Assembly: GCA_039030915.1 (NCBI GenBank)
Contig: JBCCDG010000022.1
Span: 1-41,343, forward strand
DNA: 41,343 nt
Direction of reading: 5' to 3'
Origin: Thermohalobaculum sp039030915
GTDB taxonomy: Bacteria > Pseudomonadota > Alphaproteobacteria > Rhodobacterales > Rhodobacteraceae
Part shown: in pieces, positions 17,128 to 24,653 of the stretch
Numbering within the stretch: the first letter of the stretch is position 1
Layout of the letters: each line of letters begins with the position of its first letter
Made by a program: the position numbers and the translations under genes
The notes under the pieces: model-generated
Database searches by the model: none
What the model was told of the DNA's origin: nothing
What the model saw: only the letters and a program-made list of their open reading frames with translations

Positions 17128-17167
17128 CCCGGTATAGAGTTCCAAATCGTTGATACTGGATACCGGG
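17128..17167 (+). promoter_or_regulatory. Inverted repeat overlapping the dctP ribosome-binding site
   Basis: Perfect 8-bp arms CCCGGTAT (17128-17135) and ATACCGGG (17160-17167) are separated by 24 bp. The right arm runs into the GGGGGA ribosome-binding site of the TRAP binding-protein gene at 17178. It may be an operator, or an RNA stem that covers part of the ribosome-binding site. Confidence 0.35.
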
Positions 17168-17177
17168 GGATCATCCG

Positions 17178-18194
17178 ATGTCGAAGTTTGTGTTGCGGCC
17201 CGCGTTGGCGCTCAGCGCGATGATCGCGTTCGCGTCGCCGGCGATGGCGTCGTGCGATGCTGGCGAGCGGGTCATCCGCTTCTCGCACGTCGTCGCCGAG
17301 AAGGGGCATCCCAAGGGGGAGGCGGCCTCGGCACTCGCTGCGCGGATCAACGAGGAACTCGACGGAGAGGTCTGCCTCGAGGTGCATCCGAACTCGTCGC
17401 TCTTTGCCGACAACGACGAGATGTTCGCGGCGCTCGAGAGCGGCGAGCTCCAGATGGCGGCGCCCTCGATCGCCAAGATGGGCGGGATCTCGCGGCGGTT
17501 CCAGGTCTTCGATCTGCCCTTCCTCTTCGAGGATCTCGAATCGGTCACGCGGTTTCAGTCCTCCGATCTCGGGCAGAGGCTGCTGGACGAGACCCGGTCC
17601 GCCGGCATCCTCGCCTTCACCTACTGGCACAACGGGCTGACCCAGTTCTCCGCCACCCGTGCCCTGAAGCGCCCGGAGGACATGGAGGGTCTGACCTTCC
17701 GCATCTCGGGATCGAAGGTGAGCCAAGCCTACATCGAGACGCTGGGCGGCTCCGCCAAGAAACTGAAGTTCTCGCAGGTCTACGATGCGCTTCGCACGGG
17801 CGAGGTGCAGGGACAGGAAAATACCTGGTCCAACATCTACACTAAGAAGTTCTACGAGGTGCAGGACTCGATCACCGAGACCAACCACCGCGTCATCGCC
17901 TACGCAGTGCTCGGCTCGCAGGCCTTCTTCGACAGTCTGCCGCAGCAGCAGCGCGAGAGTGTCGAGCGGATCATCGAGGAGGTGACGCACGAGTACAATC
18001 GCTTCGCCTTCGAGATCGGCGAGCTCAACAAGATCAAGGCGGCCCAGAACGGCGCCCGGATCAATAGCCTCTCGAGTGCCGCGCGTCAGGAATGGATCGA
18101 CGCCCTGCTCCCCGTCTGGCAGACCTTCGAGGGCGAGATCGGTGGCGATCTGATCGCGGCGGCGGTGTCCTCCAATCGCACCGCCGGGCAGTAG
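17178..18194 (+). CDS. dctP: TRAP transporter binding protein, DctP family
   Basis: A 338-aa periplasmic binding protein for a TRAP importer. A Sec signal peptide is visible at 1-24 (basic start, hydrophobic core, AMA cleavage site). The mature part has the DctP-family opening VIRFSHVVAEKGHPKG, then ELQMAAPSIAKMGG, LPFLFEDLE, WHNGLTQFSA and the LTFRISGSKVSQAYIETLGG block containing the conserved Arg that binds the substrate carboxylate. QVYDALRTGEVQGQENTWSN follows. The family includes C4-dicarboxylate binders, but the substrate here cannot be read. It is the first of two binding-protein genes before a single Q/M pair, and it is the wrong subfamily for the following large DctM, so it may be an orphan. 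Confidence 0.9.
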   Translation: MSKFVLRPALALSAMIAFASPAMASCDAGERVIRFSHVVAEKGHPKGEAASALAARINEELDGEVCLEVHPNSSLFADNDEMFAALESGELQMAAPSIAKMGGISRRFQVFDLPFLFEDLESVTRFQSSDLGQRLLDETRSAGILAFTYWHNGLTQFSATRALKRPEDMEGLTFRISGSKVSQAYIETLGGSAKKLKFSQVYDALRTGEVQGQENTWSNIYTKKFYEVQDSITETNHRVIAYAVLGSQAFFDSLPQQQRESVERIIEEVTHEYNRFAFEIGELNKIKAAQNGARINSLSSAARQEWIDALLPVWQTFEGEIGGDLIAAAVSSNRTAGQ

Positions 18195-18242
18195 GGCGCA
18201 TGACGCAGTGCCGCGAAACCTTCTCGACGTCGCTTGGCCTGA

Positions 18243-18282
18243 CGCGCTACTCCTAGCGTAGCGCGGCGTAACCCTGCCGCGC
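18243..18282 (+). promoter_or_regulatory. Two overlapping, mutually exclusive hairpins between the TRAP binding-protein genes
   Basis: Stem 1 pairs CGCGCTAC (18243-18250) with GTAGCGCG (18258-18265). Stem 2 pairs GCGCGGC (18261-18267) with GCCGCGC (18276-18282). Both use bases 18261-18265, so only one can form at a time. No U tract follows. It may be an attenuator-like switch or simply a 3' stabiliser of the first binding-protein mRNA. Confidence 0.35.
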
Positions 18283-18311
18283 CGTCGAAGGGTCAAGCGA
18301 GGACGCGGAGC

Positions 18312-19394
18312 ATGAAAAGACGCGCATTTCTGACGGCTGCCGGCGGCGTTGCCGCGTCCGGTCTGGCGGCACCTGCAATCGCGCAGGACATCCGTGAGTG
18401 GAAGATGGTCACGGCCTGGCCAAAGAACCTGCCGGGGCCGGGCGTTGCAGCACAGATGCTGGCGGACAGGATCACGGCCCTCTCGGGCGGGCGCATACAG
18501 GTCAAGCTCTTTGCCGCCGGGGAGCTCGTGCCCGGCCGCGGGGTCTTCGATGCGGTCTCGGAAGGCACCGCGGAACTCTATCACGCCGTGCCGGCCTACT
18601 GGGGCTCGAAGTCCCGGGGCATCCTGCTCTTCGGCTCGCAACCCTTCGGCCTGCGCGCGGATGAGCAGGTCGGCTGGCTCACCCATGGCGGAGGCCAGGC
18701 GCTCTATGACGAGATGTATGCACGCTTTGGTCTGAAGCCGTTCCTGTGCGGCAATTCCGGGCCGCAATGGGCGGGCTGGTTCCGCTCGGAGATCAACTCG
18801 ATCGATGATCTGAGGGGCCTGCGCTACCGCACCACCGGCCTCGCCTCCGAGATGGCATCCACCATCGGAATGGCCGTGCAGGCCATGGGCGGGCGCGACA
18901 TGTTCCAGGCGATGCAGTCGGGCGCGCTCGATGCCGGCGAATTCATAGGGCCCTGGACCGACAGCGCCCTCGGCTACTACCAGATCGCCAAGAACTACTA
19001 CTGGCCCGGCGTCGGTGAGCCGTCCTCCGCAGAGGAATGCGCCGTCAATGCCGATGCCTATAATGCGCTGCCGGACGACCTGAAGGCCGCCGTCGCGCTG
19101 GCCTGCGAGAGCCTCTACAACCCCGTCTGGACCGAATACACCACCAAGCATGCTGCCGCCCTCACCCAGCTTGTGGCGGATCAGGGTGTGCAGGTGCGCA
19201 AGCTACCGGACGAGGTGATCGTGGCCATGGGCAACGCCGCGGGACAGGTGATCGCCTCGCTGCGCGAAGATGGAGACGATCTCGTCAGGCGCATCACCGA
19301 GAGCTTCCTCGCCTATCGCTCCTCGGTCGCCGGTTACATGGTCTATGCCGACAATGGGCAGATGAACGCCCGCGCGCTCGACTACACCTACTAG
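18312..19394 (+). CDS. TRAP transporter binding protein, TakP-like, Tat signal
   Basis: A 360-aa TRAP substrate-binding protein of the TakP/DctP6-like class, whose studied members bind 2-oxo acids or related carboxylates. The N terminus is a twin-arginine-type signal (MKRRAFLTAAGGVAASGLAAPAIAQ), so it is probably exported folded. Family features are WKMVTAWPKNLPGPG, VKLFAAGELVPGRGVFDAVSEG, PAYWGSKS, NSGPQWAGWF, RGLRYRTTGLASEM and GALDAGEFIGPWTD. It lies directly before dctQ, which makes it the natural partner of the downstream membrane subunits. The exact substrate is not readable. Confidence 0.9.
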   Translation: MKRRAFLTAAGGVAASGLAAPAIAQDIREWKMVTAWPKNLPGPGVAAQMLADRITALSGGRIQVKLFAAGELVPGRGVFDAVSEGTAELYHAVPAYWGSKSRGILLFGSQPFGLRADEQVGWLTHGGGQALYDEMYARFGLKPFLCGNSGPQWAGWFRSEINSIDDLRGLRYRTTGLASEMASTIGMAVQAMGGRDMFQAMQSGALDAGEFIGPWTDSALGYYQIAKNYYWPGVGEPSSAEECAVNADAYNALPDDLKAAVALACESLYNPVWTEYTTKHAAALTQLVADQGVQVRKLPDEVIVAMGNAAGQVIASLREDGDDLVRRITESFLAYRSSVAGYMVYADNGQMNARALDYTY

Positions 19395-19396
19395 GC

Positions 19397-19906
19397 TTGG
19401 CGCGGCTCGCCGATCTTCTCGACGCGGTCAACGCCCGCGTCGGGCTCGCCGTGCGGTGGCTGGCCCTCGCGATGGTGCTGGCGCAGTTCGGCATCGTGAT
19501 TCTGCGATACGTCTTCGGGATCAGCCAGGTCTGGCTGACCGAGACGGTGCTCTATTCCCACGGCGCCCTCTTCATGCTGGGGGCGGGCTACACGCTTCTG
19601 GTGGACGGCCATGTGCGGGTCGACATCTTTCTCGCACAGCTGGGGCGCCGGGGGCAGGCCGCGATCAACCTGACGGGGACGTTCCTGTTCCTCCTGCCGG
19701 CCATGGCGGTGCTGCTTGCCTGGTCCTGGCCCTCCGTCCGCAATTCATGGGCGGTGATGGAAGGGCCGATCTCCGTCGGCGGCATTCCGGCCTCGTTCCT
19801 GCTCAAATCGTTGATCCCGGCGTTCTGCGTTCTGGTGATCGTTCAGGGGCTGGCCTCTGCCCTCCGTGACCTCATGCGGCTTGCGGGGCGCGACAATGGC
19901 GTATGA
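19397..19906 (+). CDS. dctQ: TRAP transporter small membrane subunit DctQ
   Basis: A 169-aa integral membrane protein with four hydrophobic segments (about 17-36, 48-70, 88-110 and 130-150), as in DctQ. The family block WLTETVLYSHGALFMLGAGYTLLVDGHVRVDIF is present (about 44-76). The start is odd: the only in-frame codon near the N terminus is TTG at 19397, 2 nt after the stop of the binding-protein gene, with a weak ribosome-binding site, so translation probably depends on coupling. The 3' end overlaps dctM by 11 nt. Confidence 0.88.
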   Translation: MARLADLLDAVNARVGLAVRWLALAMVLAQFGIVILRYVFGISQVWLTETVLYSHGALFMLGAGYTLLVDGHVRVDIFLAQLGRRGQAAINLTGTFLFLLPAMAVLLAWSWPSVRNSWAVMEGPISVGGIPASFLLKSLIPAFCVLVIVQGLASALRDLMRLAGRDNGV

Positions 19907-21437
19907 CCTCCTGATGATTGCGGCCCTCATCGGGGGCATCCTCCTCGGCTATCCGGTCGCCTTCACGATCGCCGGTATCGCGACCCTCTTTGCGCTCACC
20001 GGCTGGGCCATGGGGGATTTCGACATCGCGCTCATGGGTGCGCTCGGCCAGCGGGTCTTCGGTCTCATCACCAATGACGTGCTGATCGCTATCCCGCTCT
20101 TCGTCTTCATGGGCGTGCTCCTGCAGAAGAGCCGCATCGCGGAGGAGTTGCTGGAGACGATGGGCCGGCTCTTCGGCTCGCTCCGCGGCGGGCTGGGAAT
20201 ATCGGTCGTGCTGGTCGGCGCGCTGCTGGCCGCATCGACGGGGATCGTCGGCGCCACCGTGATCGCGATGGGGATGATCGCGCTGCCGACGATGCTGCGC
20301 CAGGGGTACGACCCGCGGCTGGCCTCGGGCCTCGTCTGCACGGCGGGAACGCTCGGCCAGATCATCCCGCCCTCGACGCTGCTGATCATTCTGTCGGACG
20401 TCATGTCGAACGCGTATCAGCAGGCCCAGTTCGCCGAGGGGCGGTTCACGGTCGAGACGATCTCGGTCGGGCAGATGTTCGCGGCGGCGTTGCTGCCAGG
20501 GCTGATGCTGGTGGGCCTCTACCTCCTCTACCTGATCCTCCGCGCCTGGGCGTCGCCCGGGAGCGCGCCGGCGATGGAGGCCGGACCGCTGCCCGGGGCG
20601 GGCGCTGTCGGCCGGGCCGTGCTGCCGCCGGTGCTCCTGATCGTGGCCGTGCTCGGCGCCATCCTGGGCGGGATCGCGACGCCGACGGAGGCCGCGTCGG
20701 TCGGCGCGGTCGGGGCGATCCTGATGGCGGCGTTGCGCGCGGGCGCGCGCCCCATGCTGATCCTTGCGGGCGGCGCGGCGCTTGTCGTGCTGGCGCTCGC
20801 GGCCGGTGTCGCGCCGGTGCGGCTGCAACGGAGCGATGCGGGTATGGCCGAGTGGGCGCTGGGCGGCGCCTATGCGGCCCTGGCCGTCCTCGGCGCCTGG
20901 GCCGTCATCGCCGCGGTTCGCGAGCTCGACCGCCGGGAGACGCTGCGCGATACGCTGACGAGCACGCTGACCGTCACGGCGATGATCTTCGCGACCATCC
21001 TCACGGCCAGCGTCTTCGCCCTAGTGTTCGTCGGCTTCGGCGGGGATGAACGCATCGCCGGTATCCTCGAGGCCATGCCCGGCGGGCCGACCGGAGCGCT
21101 CGTCTTTTCGATGGCGCTGGTCTTCGCGCTCGGCTTCTTCATGGACTTCGTGGAGATCAGCGTGATCGTCCTGCCGCTGATCGCGCCGACGCTGATCCTG
21201 ATGGGTCACGATCCGATCTGGCTGGCCGTGCTGCTGGCAATCAACTTGCAGACCAGCTTTCTCACGCCGCCCTTCGGCTTCTCGCTCTTCTATCTGCGCG
21301 GGGCAGCACCGCCGGAGATCACGACAGGCCAGATCTACGCCGGCGTGCTGCCCTTCATCGGCCTCCAGATCCTCGGCATGAGCCTGATCTGGGCCCTTCC
21401 CGGTATCGCCACGTGGCTGCAGGCAATGCTCTACTAG
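19896..21437 (+). CDS. dctM: TRAP transporter large membrane subunit DctM
   Basis: A 513-aa multi-pass membrane protein that forms the ion-coupled permease of the TRAP importer. Motifs include LGYPVAFTIAGIATLFAL near the start, FVFMGVLLQKSRIAEELLETMG, a STGIVGATVIAMGMIALPTML helix, CTAGTLGQIIPPSTLLIILSD, and the C-terminal FMDFVEISVIVLPLIAPTL and LQTSFLTPPFGFSLFYLRG. It is longer than a standard DctM (about 430 aa) because of an extra section at about 270-370 with two more hydrophobic segments. I started it at the ATG at 19896 (MAYDLLMIAAL), overlapping dctQ by 11 nt. An upstream in-frame start would add 10 residues with no family support. Confidence 0.92.
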   Translation: MAYDLLMIAALIGGILLGYPVAFTIAGIATLFALTGWAMGDFDIALMGALGQRVFGLITNDVLIAIPLFVFMGVLLQKSRIAEELLETMGRLFGSLRGGLGISVVLVGALLAASTGIVGATVIAMGMIALPTMLRQGYDPRLASGLVCTAGTLGQIIPPSTLLIILSDVMSNAYQQAQFAEGRFTVETISVGQMFAAALLPGLMLVGLYLLYLILRAWASPGSAPAMEAGPLPGAGAVGRAVLPPVLLIVAVLGAILGGIATPTEAASVGAVGAILMAALRAGARPMLILAGGAALVVLALAAGVAPVRLQRSDAGMAEWALGGAYAALAVLGAWAVIAAVRELDRRETLRDTLTSTLTVTAMIFATILTASVFALVFVGFGGDERIAGILEAMPGGPTGALVFSMALVFALGFFMDFVEISVIVLPLIAPTLILMGHDPIWLAVLLAINLQTSFLTPPFGFSLFYLRGAAPPEITTGQIYAGVLPFIGLQILGMSLIWALPGIATWLQAMLY

Positions 21438-21671
21438 CGTATGTCGCGGTTAGGGTAACCCAGTCTCTCCTTCGAAACCTTTTGGACATTAACATTGAAG
21501 TGGGAGGCCGCAGAAAAGCTCTCGTGGTCAGCCTACGGTAAAGAAATGATTCACAATCCGTCGGAGCCGAGCAGAATGCATGTATCAATGAAAACACGGA
21601 ATATGAGCCGGTCGGCAGAAGTGGTGGTGTCAACGGAGATGAAGCCCTTCCGGAAGGACTGCTGAGCCGCG
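21438..21671. other. AT-richer gap after dctM without a gene
   Basis: This stretch is clearly poorer in GC than the rest of the window. It has only a very short reading frame (about 21570-21665) that I cannot support and a weak hairpin (GGTTA/TAACC) just after dctM. I recognise no promoter, RNA or element remnant. The unlike composition is the one thing of note and may mark a junction. Confidence 0.4.
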
Positions 21672-21839
21672 TCAGGTGCGCGCTCCGCGACGGCCCACCC
21701 ATCCGAGCCCGGCGAGCGCGCTCGCGATCAGCGCCAGACCGCCCGGCAGGGGAACGTCGGACGAAGCGGCGCCGGCCTCGCCCGCGCACAGAAGAAATGG
21801 AAACGCAGGAAGCGCCGCGCGCATAGAACACGCTTTCAT
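21672..21839 (-). CDS. Minimal VPLPA-CTERM peptide (signal peptide plus sorting tail)
   Basis: A 55-aa reading frame that is almost only export and sorting signals. Residues 1-24 look like a Sec signal peptide (hydrophobic LPAFPFLLCAG, cleavage after AGA). A three-to-four residue spacer leads to VPLPGG, the hydrophobic LALIASALAGLGWVG and the basic RRGAR end. That tripartite tail (VPLPA-like motif, transmembrane helix, Arg cluster) is the exosortase recognition signal common in Rhodobacterales. The frame is open further upstream, but the ATG at 21839 has a GGGGAA ribosome-binding site and starts the signal peptide. It could also be the surviving end of a decayed larger gene. Confidence 0.55.
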   Translation of the reverse strand: MKACSMRAALPAFPFLLCAGEAGAASSDVPLPGGLALIASALAGLGWVGRRGART

Positions 21840-22232
21840 CAGACATTCCCCATTTGGGTTCGCGCAACCACCCCGCCCCCGAATGACGCGCCGATCAAGC
21901 ACGGTGCGCCCTTCCTGAGGCGCTGGCAACTCGACGATCGCCGTTCGCAGCCCGCAATCAGCCGGCCCGGGCGGCAAGACGCGCGATCTTGGCCGCCTTC
22001 GTGCACGCCTCCATCTCCAATGGTATGCACGGCCGATGTGGCGTCGGTCCGGGTCATGCGGGAATTGCCTCGACCGGAGGTCCGCGCAGGCCGTTGATCA
22101 AGCGAAGGATGCCCGCGAACACCTCGCGCGGCAGCGCGGCCTCGGGAGCTGGAAGATGGCGTAGCGGGCTACGGATCGTTGCAGGCGCGCGGTCTGCCGG
22201 TGCGTTCGGCGCAACCGGCCCGAGTGTGCTGC
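21840..22232. other. Gap without a recognisable gene
   Basis: About 390 bp between the small VPLPA-CTERM gene and the end of the glutaredoxin-membrane fusion. The part next to the small gene presumably holds its promoter (minus strand). The rest has only overlapping frames with no family signal and no clear hairpin terminator. Confidence 0.4.
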
Positions 22233-22991
22233 TCAGAGACCGGAGAACGGGCGCAGAAGCATCCACATCGCCATCGCCATCATCATAAGGTTCTCGGTCA
22301 GCGAGATGAAGCCGAGGGGGACGCTCGAGTCCCCGCCGACACAGGCGCATTTGAGCTCTCGCCGGTCGATATAGACCGCCTTGAAGACGCTCACGGCCCC
22401 GATGGTCCCGATGAGAAGCGCCACCGGCGCGGACAGCCAGGTCAGCGCGCCCGCCACCATCAGGAGCCCGGCGCCTGTTTCCGCGAAGGGGTAGATCTTG
22501 CCATACCGCACCCAGCGCTGCGCCAGGAGGTCGTAGTTGAGGAACATCGTCGAGAAGCTCTCGATGTCCTGCAGCTTCTGGAGCCCCAGCAGCACCATCG
22601 CGATGGCGATGAACCACTCGACCGTCTGCACGGCGAGCAGCGTGCCGAGCGTCGCCCATGAGACGGCGACGGCCAGCAGCGCTGCGATGGAGAAGAGCGC
22701 GATCACCGGCTGATAGGTCGTGCCGTCGTCATCGGCGCTGTCGATCCCGAAATGGACGCGGAGCGCGTCGTAACCGCCGATCCGCTGCCCCCCGATCCAG
22801 ACCTGCGGGGTGGTCTTCACGCCGTGCTCGGCCTTGAAGGCGTCCGTCTCGGCCCGGCTCGTGAGCCGACGGTCTTCGACCGCGTAGCCCCGGCGCTGGA
22901 GCAGCGCCTTCGACTTAAGGCCGAAGGGGCAGGTGTGCCCCTCCATGTCCATGCGATAGAGCGTTGCCGACCGGTCCGCATCCTTTGGCAT
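22233..22991 (-). CDS. Glutaredoxin-MauE/DoxX membrane fusion protein
   Basis: A 252-aa fusion. Residues about 9-83 form a glutaredoxin domain with a single-Cys CPFG active site (Cys21) and the TPQVWIGGQRIGGYDAL block that holds the cis-Pro. Residues about 94-250 are a four-helix MauE/DoxX-like membrane domain (VQTVEWFIAIAMVLLGLQKLQD, FLNYDLLAQRWVRYGKIYPFAETGAGLLMVAG) with a CACVGG pair of cysteines near residue 217. The likely role is membrane-linked thiol exchange between the cytoplasm and the membrane or periplasm. It is divergent from the RNA-repair operon across 264 bp, and nothing in the sequence ties it functionally to that operon. Confidence 0.85.
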   Translation of the reverse strand: MPKDADRSATLYRMDMEGHTCPFGLKSKALLQRRGYAVEDRRLTSRAETDAFKAEHGVKTTPQVWIGGQRIGGYDALRVHFGIDSADDDGTTYQPVIALFSIAALLAVAVSWATLGTLLAVQTVEWFIAIAMVLLGLQKLQDIESFSTMFLNYDLLAQRWVRYGKIYPFAETGAGLLMVAGALTWLSAPVALLIGTIGAVSVFKAVYIDRRELKCACVGGDSSVPLGFISLTENLMMMAMAMWMLLRPFSGL

Positions 22992-23255
22992 GTCCGTCCT
23001 TTCTGGTTGGCTCTACGGCGAAGAGGGGTGTGGGCCTGCGCGATGGCCGCGAGCTTGGCGCCACCCGGCCGCCGCCAGAGGCGCACCGCGCGACGGCACC
23101 GCCTGCTTCGGTGCTCCGTGTGATCTTAGGTCCGCGATCGTCGCGGGCAAACGTCCTCGCTTCGAGAATATGCCGGTTGGCAGAGGTTCGATCGAGTTGA
23201 ACCGTCTTGTCTCATTCGCTACGCCAGCGCGACTTAGGGTGGGGGGCGTGGTCCT

Positions 23256-24653
23256 ATGCAGGTGGAGATTTCTTTGCTGGCCGCGGCGGAGGGGGCGCAG
23301 ACGGCGCGCGATCTGGGCTTTCTGCTGCACAAGCATCCGGATCATCTGCATGAGCGTGAGACATCCGCGGGCAAGGTGTCGATCTTCTACCCGGAGGTGG
23401 ATGACGCGCGGACGACGGCCGTGCTGCACCTCGACATTGATCCGGTAGGACTGGTCCGGGGCAAGACCCGGCAGGCGGACGGGCTGCTCGACCGGTACGT
23501 GAATGACCGCCCCTATGTGGCGAACTCGTTCCTTTCCGTGGCGCTGGGGCGGGCCTACGGACAGTCGATGTCAGGGAAATCGAAGGAACGCCAGGCGCTT
23601 GCGGACCGGCCCCTGTCGCTCGAGGCGCGGGTCGTTCCCGTCGCCGTCTCGGGCGGGAGCGCGGTGATCGAGGAGGTCTTCGTGCCCCTCGGATACACGG
23701 TGGAGACCCAGATCCTGGATGCGGGCGGCGTGCGGGAGATCCACGACCTGAGGCTCAAGGGGACGGTCACGCTCTCCGACCTGCTGAAGCATCTCTATGT
23801 GCTGGTGCCCGTCCTCGACAACGCGAAGCACTGGTGGATCGACAAGGAGGAGGTCGAGAAGCTTCTGGCCAAGGGCGAAGGCTGGCTCGCCGATCATCCT
23901 GCGAGGGAACTGATCACGCGGCGTGCGCTCAAGCACCGCGGCGCCCTGGTGCATCGCGCGCTCGAGCGGCTTTCCGAGAGTGCGCTCGACGACGCAGAGG
24001 AGGAGGATGCGCCGGAGCCGGAAGAGGCGGTGGAGAAGCCCATCCGCCTTCATGAGCTGCGCCTCGATGCGGTGGCGGGCGCGCTCAAGGACGCCGGGGC
24101 GGCAAGCGTGCTCGATCTCGGCTGCGGCGAGGGCAAGCTGATCAGGCGTCTGATCGGTGAGCGGGGGATCGACCGGATCGTCGGCGTCGACCCGTCGCTA
24201 CGCACCCTGGAGGTCGCTGCCCGGCGCCTGCGGCTCGACCAGGCGGGCGATCGGATGCGGGAGCGGGTGACACTCCAGATGGGCAGCCTCACCTATGGCG
24301 ACCGTCGCTGGCACGGCTTCGACGCAGCGACCTTGGTGGAGGTGATCGAGCACATCGATCCGCCGCGCCTCTCCGCGCTCGAGCTCTCGCTCTTCGGCGA
24401 TGCGCAGCCGCGCCTCGCCATCGTGACCACGCCCAACCGGGAGTACAACGCGCTCTTCGAGGGCATGGAAGCCGGCGCGGTTCGCCATCCCGATCATCGC
24501 TTCGAATGGACGCGCGCCGAGTTCGAGGGCTGGGCCGGTCGTGTCGCGAAGGCCCATGGCTACACGGTGCGGTTCGCGCCGTTGGGCCCGGTCGACGAAA
24601 CCCATGGAGCACCGTCCCAGATGGCAGTGTTTACAAGGGGAGGCGAGGCGTGA
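23256..24653 (+). CDS. hen1: RNA 3'-terminal 2'-O-methyltransferase Hen1
   Basis: A 465-aa bacterial Hen1. It methylates the 2'-OH at the 3' end of a broken RNA before Pnkp seals it, so the repaired site cannot be cut again. The N-terminal bacterial-specific half (about 1-240: LGFLLHKHPDHLHER, VSIFYPEV, NSFLSVALGRAYG) is followed by an acidic hinge and a methyltransferase domain. That domain has the SAM-binding DLGCGEG (287-293) and the Mn-binding set EVIEH (Glu362, Glu365, His366) with RHPDHRFEWTRAEF (His414). This is a full, apparently active set. The ATG follows GGTGGGGGG. The stop overlaps the next gene by 4 nt (GTGA). Confidence 0.94.
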   Translation: MQVEISLLAAAEGAQTARDLGFLLHKHPDHLHERETSAGKVSIFYPEVDDARTTAVLHLDIDPVGLVRGKTRQADGLLDRYVNDRPYVANSFLSVALGRAYGQSMSGKSKERQALADRPLSLEARVVPVAVSGGSAVIEEVFVPLGYTVETQILDAGGVREIHDLRLKGTVTLSDLLKHLYVLVPVLDNAKHWWIDKEEVEKLLAKGEGWLADHPARELITRRALKHRGALVHRALERLSESALDDAEEEDAPEPEEAVEKPIRLHELRLDAVAGALKDAGAASVLDLGCGEGKLIRRLIGERGIDRIVGVDPSLRTLEVAARRLRLDQAGDRMRERVTLQMGSLTYGDRRWHGFDAATLVEVIEHIDPPRLSALELSLFGDAQPRLAIVTTPNREYNALFEGMEAGAVRHPDHRFEWTRAEFEGWAGRVAKAHGYTVRFAPLGPVDETHGAPSQMAVFTRGGEA

